Part shown: positions 33,862 through 43,100 of the stretch, one piece after another
How positions within the stretch are numbered: the first letter of the stretch is position 1
Layout: every line of letters begins with the position of its first letter
Source: Sphingomonas montana
GTDB taxonomy: Bacteria; Pseudomonadota; Alphaproteobacteria; Sphingomonadales; Sphingomonadaceae
Assembly (NCBI RefSeq): GCF_001956315.1
Contig: NZ_MOLY01000046.1
Coordinates: forward strand, 62,001-126,000
DNA length: 64,000 bases
Reading direction: 5' to 3'
Translations under genes and position numbers: made by a program
Notes under the pieces: model-generated
Databases searched by the model: none
What the model saw: only the letters and a program-made list of their open reading frames with translations
Told to the model about the DNA's origin: nothing

Positions 33862-36800
33862 ATGTATCTCAAAATACTGCTCGCCGTGGCCTCGACCACG
33901 GCGCTGACGCCGTTTGTCGCCGTAGCGCAAACGCTTCCGACCACGCCGCCGCTGAATTACAACAACAGCTCCGATCCGAATCCCGGCACCGATATCGCCA
34001 AGCTGCTCGACAGCTACGTCACGCTGCAGCGGAGAAATCCCGAAGCGTTCGTTCGCAATTATCAGATGGTCGTGGACATGACGCGGAACCGCACGGCCGC
34101 CGAAACGCTGGCCGCGGTGCGCGATGACCGCGCGACGCAGATCTACAACGTGTTGAACGGCCTCGGGCCGCTCACAAACCTCTACCTGACGGGTGCGGGC
34201 GCTTCCGCCTCCAGCGCCACCCGCCCCAACAGCCTGACACCGACGACCTTCGCGACGGCGACGCTCGAGGACTATAACCGGGACGTCAATTTTCTGAATT
34301 CGGCCTCGGCCGGGGCCACGACGTTCGGCAACGGAACTGCCACGCCGCTCGCGCGTGCCGTTCAGCTGGTCAACGACCTGCGCTTCCCGGGATCCACGGA
34401 GCCGCCCAAGCGGACTTTCGCACGATATCAGGGAGAGAATTCGGCGATCAGCCCCCTGGACTCCCGTTACCAGAATTACAACGCGCTCACGAACCGCACG
34501 ACGCTGCGCGCGTCCGACACCGCCGGCATCGTGGTGCCAAGCTTCCTGTCGAGCTTCACGACGCCAGCGCCTTATGCCAACACCAGCGAGTGGGTGCGTG
34601 GCTTCACCGTTACGGCCGAGCGGATCGCCGCCAATGGCGGCAACCCGATCACCGTCCCCAACGTCGGATCGTTCAGCAACGGCGTCTTCACGCCCGCGAC
34701 GTTCCGTGTCGGCGAATATGTGCCCGGCATCGGCGCTTCGGTACGTCCATATCGCGTGTCGACCGATGTTGCCGTGCCTACCCAATTGCGTACCGTCATC
34801 AACGCAACCAATCCGTACAATGACGGTGCCTATCCGAGCGGTCACACCAACAGCGCCTATATGCAGGCCTACGGTCTGGCTTTCCTGATCCCGCAGCAGG
34901 GGCAGGAACTGCTTACCCGCGCTGCGGATCTCGGCAACAGCCGCATATTGGCCGGCATGCATTCCCCGTTCGACATCATGGGCGGACGGATCGAGGCGTC
35001 GGCCATCATCGCCACCGAACTGTATCGCCGCCTGTACGACGCGAACGGCCAGCGGGTCGACTGGACCAACCCTGCCAACACCGCCGCCAATTCCGTCTAT
35101 CTGGCCTACCGGGAAACGCAGGGCTACCTGGCCAGCGCGTGCAACGCGGCCAGCGTGACCGCCTGCATCACGGCGGCGCGGGCCTCGGGTGCCACCGCAT
35201 CCGACCCGTTCGGCAATCCGGCCGCGAACAAGGCCGCCTATGAGGCGCGACTGACCTACGGTTTCGCGCCGGTCGGTCCGGTCGCACCGCTGACCGCAGC
35301 GCAGGTGCCGATCCAGTCGCAGGTCTTCCTGCTGACGCGCTTTCCCTATCTGACGGATGCCCAGCGGATCGATATCCTGGCGAGTACCGGTCTGTCTTCG
35401 GGCTATCCGATCCTCAGCGGCAATACCTGGGACGGCTGGGGTCAGCTGAACCTCTACGCCGCTTTCGACGGATATGGCGCGTTCGCCAATCAGGTCACCG
35501 TGACCATGGATGCCGCGCAGGGCGGCTATGCGGCAAGCGACGTCTGGGCCAACAACATCGCCGGTGCCGGTGGACTGACCAAGAACGGCTCCGGCATGCT
35601 GATGCTGACGGGGACCAGTCGCTATACCGGACCGACCGTCGTGAACGGCGGCACATTGGCGGTGGTGGGGTCGATCACCTCGCCGACCACGGTCAACGGC
35701 GGGATGCTTGCCGTCACCGGGACGACCGGGGCGGTAACGGTCGCCAACACCGGCATGCTGACCGGCACCGGAACCACCGGAGCCGTTACCATTGCCGCGG
35801 GCGGCACGCTGGCACCGGGGCTTGGCGGCGTGCCCGGCACTCTTACCGTCAATGGTCCGCTGACCCTGGCCGGCGGCGCAACGCTATTGGCGCCGATCGT
35901 CGGCACGAACGCAACGCGGGTGACCGTCAACGGCGCCGCGACGCTGGGCGGGAACGTCAACGTCGCGGCGTCGACCCAGGCGCAGCCGGTGACGCGCGTC
36001 GCCCTGATAACGGCGACGGGCGGCGTGAGCGGCCAGTTCGGGACGGTGGCCACCACGGCAGCAGCGACCCGGGCGGCGGTTTCCTACGGCAGCAACGACG
36101 CGACCCTGGTGCTGACACGCACCGACGTGAACTATGTGCCGCTTGCGACGGGCGCCAACCAGGTGGCGGTCGCCTCTGCACTGAACGCCGCGCTTCCGGC
36201 CGCCCGCAGCGCCGCTGCGGCAGCGCTGCTCAACAATGTTTTCGCCGCGGGCCAGGCGGGCGTTGCCGCCGGCGGCGCAGTCCTCGACCGCCTCGGCGGG
36301 GAGAGCCTGGCCGCGGGGAACGCCGCCGCACTCGATGCGGGCGAGATGTTCCTCACAAACGTCACGCGCGAGCAGCGTCGGATGTCGCTCGGAACGCATC
36401 TCTGGGGTGGCCCTTACGGCGGCCGTAACCGGACTGACGGCGAAACCGGCCTCGGCACGACCAACCGTCGATCCAGCACTTATGGCGGCATATTGGGTAT
36501 CGGTGGTGAAGTGGTGCCCGGCTGGCAGGTCGGTTTCGCCGGCGGCGGCGCGCAGACCGACTATCGCCTGCGCGGTAGCGCCAAGTCGGAGATCGACAGC
36601 GCGCATGTGGCTGCCTACTCCACGGTCTCGGGTGGCAACGCGTATGTCCAGGCGGCGCTGGCCTACGGCCATTACGAGACCACGAACAACCGCACGGCAA
36701 GCGACGGTGTCGTCTCCGGTGTCCAGCGTGCGAAGTTCGACGGAGCCGAGCTGCGCGCCAAGGGTGAGGCCGGCATCCGCCTGCCGCTCGGAAGCTATGG

Positions 36801-37215
36801 GCTCACGCCGTTCGTCGGTGTGGAATATGCCCGGCTGTGGACCGACGCATTCCAGGAGCAGGCCACCGCTTCGTCCGGGCCGGCGCTGCGCGCCGAACGG
36901 CAGTCGATCAGCATGTTCCCGGTGATGATCGGTGCCAGGCTGGACGGTTCGATCGGTACGTTGCGGCCATATATCCAGGCCGATTATCGGCATGAGTTCC
37001 GCCGCAACCGTACCGCGAACCTGAGCTTCGTGGAGCTGGCGGGTTCGGGCTTCACCATCGCGGCGGCACGCCCGGCCCAGAGTGCCTTCCATGCCGCAGC
37101 GGGTGCCGAAGTCGGCCTGTCCGCACGCCTGAGCGCCTACATCACCGCGGACGGCACGATTTCGGACGGCTATACCGCGGTGAATGGCAACGCCGGGTTG
37201 CGGCTGGTGTTTTAA
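33862..37215 (+). CDS. Autotransporter with PAP2-type acid-phosphatase passenger
   Basis: 1117 residues. Signal peptide ends TPFVAVAQT. Residues ~150-400 are a class A acid phosphatase/PAP2 domain: YPSGHTNSAYMQAYGL (PSGH) and GNSRILAGMHSPFDIMGGR (SR-x5-H-x3-D). Residues ~570-620 contain a passenger-associated strand repeat (GGLTKNGSGMLMLTGTSRYTG split over GGTLAVVG units), then a Gly/Thr-rich stalk. The last ~280 residues are the autotransporter beta-barrel ending in GLRLVF with a terminal Phe. Predicted to display a phosphatase on the cell surface, probably to harvest phosphate from organic esters. Upstream GGGGG is the ribosome site. A hairpin follows the stop. Confidence 0.9.
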   Translation: MYLKILLAVASTTALTPFVAVAQTLPTTPPLNYNNSSDPNPGTDIAKLLDSYVTLQRRNPEAFVRNYQMVVDMTRNRTAAETLAAVRDDRATQIYNVLNGLGPLTNLYLTGAGASASSATRPNSLTPTTFATATLEDYNRDVNFLNSASAGATTFGNGTATPLARAVQLVNDLRFPGSTEPPKRTFARYQGENSAISPLDSRYQNYNALTNRTTLRASDTAGIVVPSFLSSFTTPAPYANTSEWVRGFTVTAERIAANGGNPITVPNVGSFSNGVFTPATFRVGEYVPGIGASVRPYRVSTDVAVPTQLRTVINATNPYNDGAYPSGHTNSAYMQAYGLAFLIPQQGQELLTRAADLGNSRILAGMHSPFDIMGGRIEASAIIATELYRRLYDANGQRVDWTNPANTAANSVYLAYRETQGYLASACNAASVTACITAARASGATASDPFGNPAANKAAYEARLTYGFAPVGPVAPLTAAQVPIQSQVFLLTRFPYLTDAQRIDILASTGLSSGYPILSGNTWDGWGQLNLYAAFDGYGAFANQVTVTMDAAQGGYAASDVWANNIAGAGGLTKNGSGMLMLTGTSRYTGPTVVNGGTLAVVGSITSPTTVNGGMLAVTGTTGAVTVANTGMLTGTGTTGAVTIAAGGTLAPGLGGVPGTLTVNGPLTLAGGATLLAPIVGTNATRVTVNGAATLGGNVNVAASTQAQPVTRVALITATGGVSGQFGTVATTAAATRAAVSYGSNDATLVLTRTDVNYVPLATGANQVAVASALNAALPAARSAAAAALLNNVFAAGQAGVAAGGAVLDRLGGESLAAGNAAALDAGEMFLTNVTREQRRMSLGTHLWGGPYGGRNRTDGETGLGTTNRRSSTYGGILGIGGEVVPGWQVGFAGGGAQTDYRLRGSAKSEIDSAHVAAYSTVSGGNAYVQAALAYGHYETTNNRTASDGVVSGVQRAKFDGAELRAKGEAGIRLPLGSYGLTPFVGVEYARLWTDAFQEQATASSGPALRAERQSISMFPVMIGARLDGSIGTLRPYIQADYRHEFRRNRTANLSFVELAGSGFTIAAARPAQSAFHAAAGAEVGLSARLSAYITADGTISDGYTAVNGNAGLRLVF

Positions 37216-37223
37216 GGGGAATG

Positions 37224-37260
37224 GTCCTGACCGCGGTTGCGCTGCGGCTGCGGTCAGGAC
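37224..37260 (+). terminator. Hairpin after the autotransporter gene
   Basis: Perfect 11-bp inverted repeat gtcctgaccgc (37224-37234) / gcggtcaggac (37250-37260), 9 nt after the TAA. No T-run follows, so termination may need Rho, or it may protect the mRNA 3' end. Confidence 0.65.
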
Positions 37261-37990
37261 TCATTGCGCATCGGGTGCTGGCCGACCTTTGCTGGTCCAG
37301 CCTGGGATCGTTTTCAGGACGCCGTCGGTCGGCGATCGTCCTGCAATGGTTCATCTTCCTGCAATGTCCAGGACTGGCCAGCGGCGGTTCGGCTCGCACT
37401 CCACCCGGGCGGCAGCGTGGCGATCTCGACAAGACCGGGATGCCGATCCACAACCGTGGACATCGAGACGACGCGCGCCTCCGCCGGAGCAAACTGGTCT
37501 CCGCCCCAGAACGCCTGTTCCCGATCGGCTTTTCCCGGAATGGGGATGCGTCGATGGAAACCGGAAAGCGGCCATGTCGCCACTTTGTAGCAGCGTGCGA
37601 TGGTTGAAAAGCATCGCGTTTCGGCAATCAGGTTTCTGCTTGACAAGAACTGACGCCGAGCGGCGTGCATCTCGCCCGCGCCAATCCTCCCGCCCAGGCG
37701 GCAACACCGGCCTCGCGACGCCGGGCGGCGACCATAGGAATGCCGGATTTCGCCGGGCTGTTACCGACCTTGCCTGCCGTGCGCTGCAGGCGACGTTGCC
37801 GCCGGCCCTGCAGTCATGGGGATGGGCGATCCGCCGCGAGGCGGCCAGCATCCCGGACGATACCAGGGCGCTCCTGTTCACGCTCGACAGCCTGTGCGGA
37901 CTCATGCCGCGCGCGGTCGCATCGCGTCTTCGTCAACCCTTCGTTTCGCTGACCGGCGAGGGCGCTCCCTTTTCGAAAGGATCGACCATC
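37261..37990. other. Gene-free stretch
   Basis: Several open frames exist on both strands but none has recognisable domains or a good ribosome site. The best minus-strand candidate (37314-37670) contains a protein-like patch (VVDRHPGLVEIATLPPGW) but cannot be supported. Probably decayed sequence plus the promoter of the gene at 37991. Confidence 0.4.
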
Positions 37991-38914
37991 ATGCACATCG
38001 TGAATGCCATCACGCGCCGCCCTCGCGCGCTCGGCATCATCTGTGCGATCGGTGCCGTTGTGCTCGGCCTTGCCTATATGGCGATCGCCGGTGCGTCGCT
38101 GCGCTACCTTGAAATAAACGTCGGCGCATTGGTGATTGGCCTGACGATGATCCCGCTGCTCGGCCGCATTGCAGCGGCGGGCGAGCGATGGGCAGGCTGT
38201 GCGATCATCGCGGTGGCGGGCGCGCTGCTCGCGACCGCGCTTCTGGGCTCCAGGGTTGAGGGCCCAGCACGTTGGGTCAGCCTCGGCGGACTGGCCATTC
38301 AACCGAGCCTGATCCTGTTGCCGGTGATGCTCGTCGCCTTCTGCCGAACCCGTAACGTGCCGGCGACCGCCGGAATCGTCGTGGCCGCTGCCGCGATGGC
38401 GCTTCAACCCGACCGGGCGATGGGCGGGATGCTTGCGCTCTGCCTGGCGGCGCTGGTGGTCATCCGCCGCGACAGGCACGTCGTCGTGGCGCTCGCCGCC
38501 AGTATCGCCGGCTTCGCGACGACGCTGGTGCGTGCCGATACGTTGCCGGCGGCCCCCTATGTCGACCAGATCCTCTATTCTTCCTTCGACGTTCATGCCG
38601 GTGCCGGACTGGCAGTGTCGGGAGGTCTGGCGCTGCTCCTGGCTCCGGCGATCGTCGGCTGGAGCCGCGATGGCGACAACCGCGCGACCTATGCCGCTTT
38701 CGGCGCAGTCTGGTTCGCCGCGATCGTGGCGGCTGCGCTCGGCAACTATCCGACGCCCATCGTCGGTTACGGTGGCAGCGCCATCATCGGCTATGCGTTG
38801 AGCCTGCTGGCGTTGCCGAAAATGGCAGGAGGCTCCGTCGCGGTCGGTTCCAGGACGTCCTGCGCAACGGACGAGCCGCCGTCCGATCGGAATCTGCGCA
38901 TCGCACTGGCCTGA
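37991..38914 (+). CDS. Short SEDS (FtsW/RodA)-like membrane protein
   Basis: 307 residues from ATG 37991, ~8 hydrophobic helices. Three blocks echo FtsW/RodA: GPARWVSLGGLAIQPSLIL (compare GARRWI-x-LG-x-x-QPSE), AMALQPDRAMGGML (compare LQPDLGTA) and PTPIVGYGGSAIIGYALSL (compare PFVSYGGSSL). The protein lacks the first helices of a full-size (~370-400 aa) SEDS polymerase, and the QPSE glutamate is Leu. The extracellular loop before the last helices has D in YVDQILYSSFDVHAG, near where the catalytic Asp lies. It may be a divergent or inactive SEDS paralogue. A longer in-frame extension to 37184 would overlap the autotransporter and looks non-coding. Confidence 0.6.
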   Translation: MHIVNAITRRPRALGIICAIGAVVLGLAYMAIAGASLRYLEINVGALVIGLTMIPLLGRIAAAGERWAGCAIIAVAGALLATALLGSRVEGPARWVSLGGLAIQPSLILLPVMLVAFCRTRNVPATAGIVVAAAAMALQPDRAMGGMLALCLAALVVIRRDRHVVVALAASIAGFATTLVRADTLPAAPYVDQILYSSFDVHAGAGLAVSGGLALLLAPAIVGWSRDGDNRATYAAFGAVWFAAIVAAALGNYPTPIVGYGGSAIIGYALSLLALPKMAGGSVAVGSRTSCATDEPPSDRNLRIALA

Positions 38915-39169
38915 TCGTATTTACGTCCTCTCCCGGCGGCAGGCCTCGTCGTTGGGTGGGCTCGATGCGGGCGCACCCCGATCGCTACTGGTTCGTCGCG
39001 GGACCCACTGCCGCACTGACCTACTCCGCGTGGGTAGAGATCACGCGAGAACCGGCAGTGGCTTCCTGGACGATTTGATGGCTCCGATGCCGGCAATCAT
39101 CCTAGACGTGTAGATGATGGCACGGAGATAGGCGGCGAACGATGCCGGACCCGCCGAGAAGGAAGATTC

Positions 39170-40582
39170 ATGAAGGCTCTCGTCCTCCGCCTCAGCGTCC
39201 GGTTGCGTGAGAGCTACTGGGTGATACCTGCGATCATGGCGATCACCGCCGTGCTGCTTGCCGGCGGCATGATCGCGCTGGACACCTATGAGGGATCCGG
39301 CTGGATGGACGGCTTTTCCTGGCTGCACGCATCCAGACCGTCGGGCGCGCGCCAGCTTCTGTCCGCGATCGGTGGATCGATGATCACCGTTGCCGGCACC
39401 GTATTCTCGGTGACGATCGCGGCGGTCGTCTATGCGTCCGGCCAGTACGGGCCGCGGCTGCTGAGCAACTTCATGGCGGACCGGGGCAATCAGGTCACGC
39501 TCGGCACGTTCATCGCGACGTTTCTCTATTGCCTCATCGTGCTGCGCACGGTGCGTTCGCCCGAAGAGTCCGACGGGATCGGCTTCGTCCCGAACATGGC
39601 GGTGCTGGTCGCGGTGCTGCTGGCTGTCTGCTCGATCGCGGTGCTGATCTTCTTCATTCATCACGTGCCCAGCAAGCTGCATATCAACAGCGTCATCAAG
39701 GACATCGGCGATACGCTGATCAAGGAAGTCGGACAGCGATTTCCGAATGCCATTGGTGCTGCCCGGCCGGAGCGGAACGGGCAGCCTGAGAAGGCGCGGG
39801 TGCCGCCCGCCTTCCGCGACGACGCCACGCCGCAGGCGGCCAGCGAGCGCTTCCTGATCGCCGCGCTGCACACCGGTTACATCCAGACCGTCGATGCGGA
39901 TGCGATCACGGCGCAGGCCAGGGCGAACGACCTGGTGTTGCGGCTTCGGTATCAACCGGGCGACTTCGTCCATGTCGGCCGTACGCTGGTGGAGGCGACA
40001 CCACCCGGGCGCTGCGATGCGACGACCGCCAAGGCGATAGCGGAGGCCTATGCCGTCGGCGCACGGCGTACCGCGATCCAGGATCTGCGATTTCTGGTCG
40101 ATGAGTTGGTCGAGATCGGTGCGCGGGCGCTATCGGCCGGGATCAACGATCCCTTCACGGCGATCACCTGCCTCGACTGGCTGGCGGCCGCGCTTGCCGA
40201 TCTCGCCTGCCGGGAGATGCCCTCGCCCTTGCGCATCGACGCGGCCGGCGCATTGCGGGTCATTGCCCATCTCGAAACCTTTGCCGGCTTCATGGACCGT
40301 TCGTTCGGCGCGCTCATCCCTTACGTCGCAGGCGACGTCGTGGTCGGCCTGCGTTTTGTCCGCGCACTCGGCGAAGTGGCGCTCGACTGCGACGCTCCGG
40401 ATCGGCTGGCCTGCGTGAAAGCCACTGTCGACAGGTTGGCCGCGCTCTCGAAAGAGACGCTGACCGGTTCCAGCGTCGAACGCCTGGTCGAGCGCTGCGA
40501 CGAACTGCGCAACGCCTTGCGTGCGCCCGACTTCAAGCGCCGACTGCGGGATGGCACTACCTGGCTGGCGGGATCGGCCTGA
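39170..40582 (+). CDS. DUF2254 membrane protein
   Basis: 470 residues, GGAAG ribosome site. Four N-terminal membrane helices (WVIPAIMAITAVLLAGGMI, ITVAGTVFSVTIAAVVYAS, VTLGTFIATFLYCLIVL, VLVAVLLAVCSIAVLIFFI). The conserved ASGQYGPRLLSNFMADRGNQ and HHVPSKLHINSVI blocks are typical of DUF2254. The cytosolic C-terminal ~280 residues include INDPFTAITCLDWLAAAL. Predicted membrane protein of unknown function, sometimes linked to ion homeostasis. Stands alone. Confidence 0.88.
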   Translation: MKALVLRLSVRLRESYWVIPAIMAITAVLLAGGMIALDTYEGSGWMDGFSWLHASRPSGARQLLSAIGGSMITVAGTVFSVTIAAVVYASGQYGPRLLSNFMADRGNQVTLGTFIATFLYCLIVLRTVRSPEESDGIGFVPNMAVLVAVLLAVCSIAVLIFFIHHVPSKLHINSVIKDIGDTLIKEVGQRFPNAIGAARPERNGQPEKARVPPAFRDDATPQAASERFLIAALHTGYIQTVDADAITAQARANDLVLRLRYQPGDFVHVGRTLVEATPPGRCDATTAKAIAEAYAVGARRTAIQDLRFLVDELVEIGARALSAGINDPFTAITCLDWLAAALADLACREMPSPLRIDAAGALRVIAHLETFAGFMDRSFGALIPYVAGDVVVGLRFVRALGEVALDCDAPDRLACVKATVDRLAALSKETLTGSSVERLVERCDELRNALRAPDFKRRLRDGTTWLAGSA

Positions 40583-40639
40583 GACGGGTGACGGCCATGA
40601 CCGGCTTTTTCCTGACACCCGGCCGGTGTGGCGCGGGGC

Positions 40640-41530
40640 CTAGCTGGCTGCGGTAGGGCCGCCCGCGGGCCAGGTGGCAAGCGTCGCGCCGGTCGTGCCG
40701 TTCTCGATCGTGATCTCGTCGAGCGACGTGGCGACGAGGCACACCGGCCGCTGTTCCGCGCCGCCGGCCTGCTGGCACACCACCGGATCGCCGTCCGGCG
40801 CGGCGACGATACGACCGGTCAGGCGTACCCGGAAACCCTTGCCCGGCTGTACCGCATCAGCCGTCACGCGCAGGACGGCGGTGTAGGGGCTGCCCTCGCG
40901 GCGCCCCTGCCGGCCGCTTTCCCGATCGAATATCTGGCCGATCGCCAGCGTCTGTCCGGGCAGGGTCACGGGTTCCGCCCCCATGGGCGCAACCGGATCC
41001 CGGGCCGCGGGGCATGTCTCGCTACTGGTCCAGGGACGCGCGATCCAGAAGCCCTCCAGCGCCTCGACCCCGGCCGGCGCTTCGCCCGACCACCAGTCGG
41101 CAGGCGACCAGGCAAGCGGGGCAACATGGATCCGCAAGACACCATCCGCCGCATCGTAGGTCCAGCGCATGGCGGCATCGCTGCCCTCGGTCGCCGGCCC
41201 CGCGCACCCGAACGGAAGCGCGATCGTGAAGGATCGACCGATCATGCCGCGTACCGTGGCGGGCATGGCCGTGGCTTGTGCGGTTGCATCCGCGGCGGAT
41301 GCGGCCAGCGCGATCAGATCGGCCCGGCCCAACGTGCGTCCGGCGTCCTGTTCCGGTTGCACGGCCGGGCGCACCACGGCCGGAACCGGGGCTGGGACCG
41401 CAGCGACCGGGCGCGTGTTCGTGGCACGTTGTCCCAGCAGGAACCCGCCACCGCCGACGATCGCGACCGCGACGATCCCGGCGGTGATGACGAGGCGGCT
41501 GGCGCGTGGACTGGGTTCTCTCATGGACAT
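40640..41530 (-). CDS. Hypothetical single-pass membrane/periplasmic protein
   Basis: About 296 residues from Met 41530 (Met 41524 is the alternative). One N-terminal anchor (LVITAGIVAVAIVGGGGFL), a Pro/Ala/Val-rich linker, then an extracytoplasmic domain with cysteines (LPFGCAGP, SETCPAARD, PVVCQQ, RPVCLVA) that could form two disulfides. No family recognised. Divergent from the SLC13 transporter with a short gap, so possibly co-regulated. Confidence 0.65.
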   Translation of the reverse strand: MSMREPSPRASRLVITAGIVAVAIVGGGGFLLGQRATNTRPVAAVPAPVPAVVRPAVQPEQDAGRTLGRADLIALAASAADATAQATAMPATVRGMIGRSFTIALPFGCAGPATEGSDAAMRWTYDAADGVLRIHVAPLAWSPADWWSGEAPAGVEALEGFWIARPWTSSETCPAARDPVAPMGAEPVTLPGQTLAIGQIFDRESGRQGRREGSPYTAVLRVTADAVQPGKGFRVRLTGRIVAAPDGDPVVCQQAGGAEQRPVCLVATSLDEITIENGTTGATLATWPAGGPTAAS

Positions 41531-41604
41531 GCCATAGCAAGGTCCGGCAGAGGGTTCATCATGAACGTGACAGACCATCGCCATCCGCCGGGGGTCGTTT
41601 CCGG

Positions 41605-42906
41605 GTGACCCTATCGCAGATCGTCACGCTTGCCGTGCTCCTGTCGGTCGTCGGCGCGCTGATCTGGGACAAGGTGCGGTCCGACGTCGTAGCCCTGACC
41701 GGTGCCGCGGTGCTGCTGGTGACGGGCGTCGTGCGGCCGGTCGAGGTGCAGGGGGCGTTCGCGAGCCCCGCGATCATCGCGCTCGCCTCGCTGTTCGTGA
41801 TTGCCTACGCGCTCGAATTGTCGGGACTGCTCGACCGGGCCATCGATGCCGCGGTCCGCATGTGCAGGCGGCTTGGCGGGGCGGGGGTCTGGCTGTTGCT
41901 CGCGTTGATCGGGCTGCTGTCCTGTTTCCTCAACAGCACACCGATCGTGGTGCTGGGCGCCCCTGTCGTCCGCGACGTCGCGAACGCGCTGAAGCTACCG
42001 CCGAAGCGCTATCTGATGCCGCTGTCCTACATCACCGTGCTGACCGGTTGCTGCACGCTGATCGGCACGTCCACCAACCTGCTGGTCGACGATATGGCGC
42101 GCGTCGCGGGCCAGCCGCGCTTCGGCCTGTTCGAGATCACACCCGTCGGGTTGCCGATCGCGCTGGCCGGCGGGTTGTACCTGTTCCTGTTCAGCAGCAG
42201 GCTGATGGGGCGCAGCCTGACCGGACCGGCCATCGTCCAGCATGCCCCCGATTTCGAGGCGCCGGGCGCACAGGTCGGCGACGCCGAACTGTTCGCGGAG
42301 CGGCGGCCGTTCCAGTCGGCAAAGGCGTTGTTGGCCGGGGCGGTGTTCGTCGGGGCGATCGCTGCGGCCGCAATGAACATCGCGCCGATCGCGGCATCCG
42401 CCTTTGCCGGTGCGGTCCTGCTGATCCTGATGCGCGTGATTACCGCGGACGAGGCCTATGGCGGGTTGCGACCGCAGATCCTGATCCTGATCGCGGGCAT
42501 GGTCGTCATCGGCATCGCGATGGAGGAAAGCGGCCTCGCTGCGGTCGCGACGAACACGCTTGTCGGATCGCTGCACGGCGTAAGCCCGCTGGTCGCGCTC
42601 GTCGTCCTCTACGGCCTGACGATGGTGCTGACCGAGTTGCTGTCCAACGCCACGGTGGCTGTACTGGTCACGCCGATCGCCGTCGCCCTCGCGGAGAGTC
42701 TGGGGGTCAGTCCGCGGCCGTTCCTCGTCGCCGTGATGATGGCGGGCAGCGCCGCCTTCGCCACGCCGTTCGGTTATCAGACCAACGTCATCGTCTACCA
42801 GATGGGGGGGTATCGCTACATGGACTTCGTGCGGGTCGGGCTGCCGCTCAACCTGCTTACCTTCGCGGTGGCGATCGTCGCGATACGGTTTTCCTTCCCT
42901 TTCTAG
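41605..42906 (+). CDS. SLC13/DASS-type anion transporter
   Basis: 433 residues from GTG 41605; the frame continues upstream but that part lies in the divergent promoter region and looks non-coding. About 11 hydrophobic segments. Two internally repeated SNT-type motifs: SCFLNSTPIVVLG ... IGTSTNLLVDDM in the first half, and LLSNATVAVLVTPIA ... ATPFGYQTNVIVYQMGGY in the second, the pattern of CitT/SLC13 and related ArsB-fold permeases. Substrates of the family are dicarboxylates, citrate, sulfate or phosphate; no TrkA-C regulatory domain is present here. Confidence 0.85.
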   Translation: MTLSQIVTLAVLLSVVGALIWDKVRSDVVALTGAAVLLVTGVVRPVEVQGAFASPAIIALASLFVIAYALELSGLLDRAIDAAVRMCRRLGGAGVWLLLALIGLLSCFLNSTPIVVLGAPVVRDVANALKLPPKRYLMPLSYITVLTGCCTLIGTSTNLLVDDMARVAGQPRFGLFEITPVGLPIALAGGLYLFLFSSRLMGRSLTGPAIVQHAPDFEAPGAQVGDAELFAERRPFQSAKALLAGAVFVGAIAAAAMNIAPIAASAFAGAVLLILMRVITADEAYGGLRPQILILIAGMVVIGIAMEESGLAAVATNTLVGSLHGVSPLVALVVLYGLTMVLTELLSNATVAVLVTPIAVALAESLGVSPRPFLVAVMMAGSAAFATPFGYQTNVIVYQMGGYRYMDFVRVGLPLNLLTFAVAIVAIRFSFPF

Positions 42907-43100
42907 GCAGGCTGTCCGCGTCTGACGCGCCGGCAGAAACTGCCCGTCGCGGGTCGTGCCGGCCGAGGCGCAAATGTCCACGCCCGGCAGGGACGCACCT
43001 GTAGGCGACCTGCAGGCCATGAAAGCGGCGGGGTCGCGAGACCCCTTGTGGAGGTTCCGGTTCGTGGCGGGATCGGCAACTTCCTGCAGATCGATCCAGC

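Noticed and set aside
33739-34962. A 407-residue minus-strand frame over the start of the autotransporter
   Set aside because: No domain and no ribosome site; the plus strand carries the signal peptide and phosphatase motifs.
37184-37990. N-terminal extension of the SEDS-like protein starting inside the autotransporter gene
   Set aside because: The frame is open, but the translation before 37991 is Arg/Pro/Ser-rich, without membrane helices, and overlaps the autotransporter's end and its hairpin.
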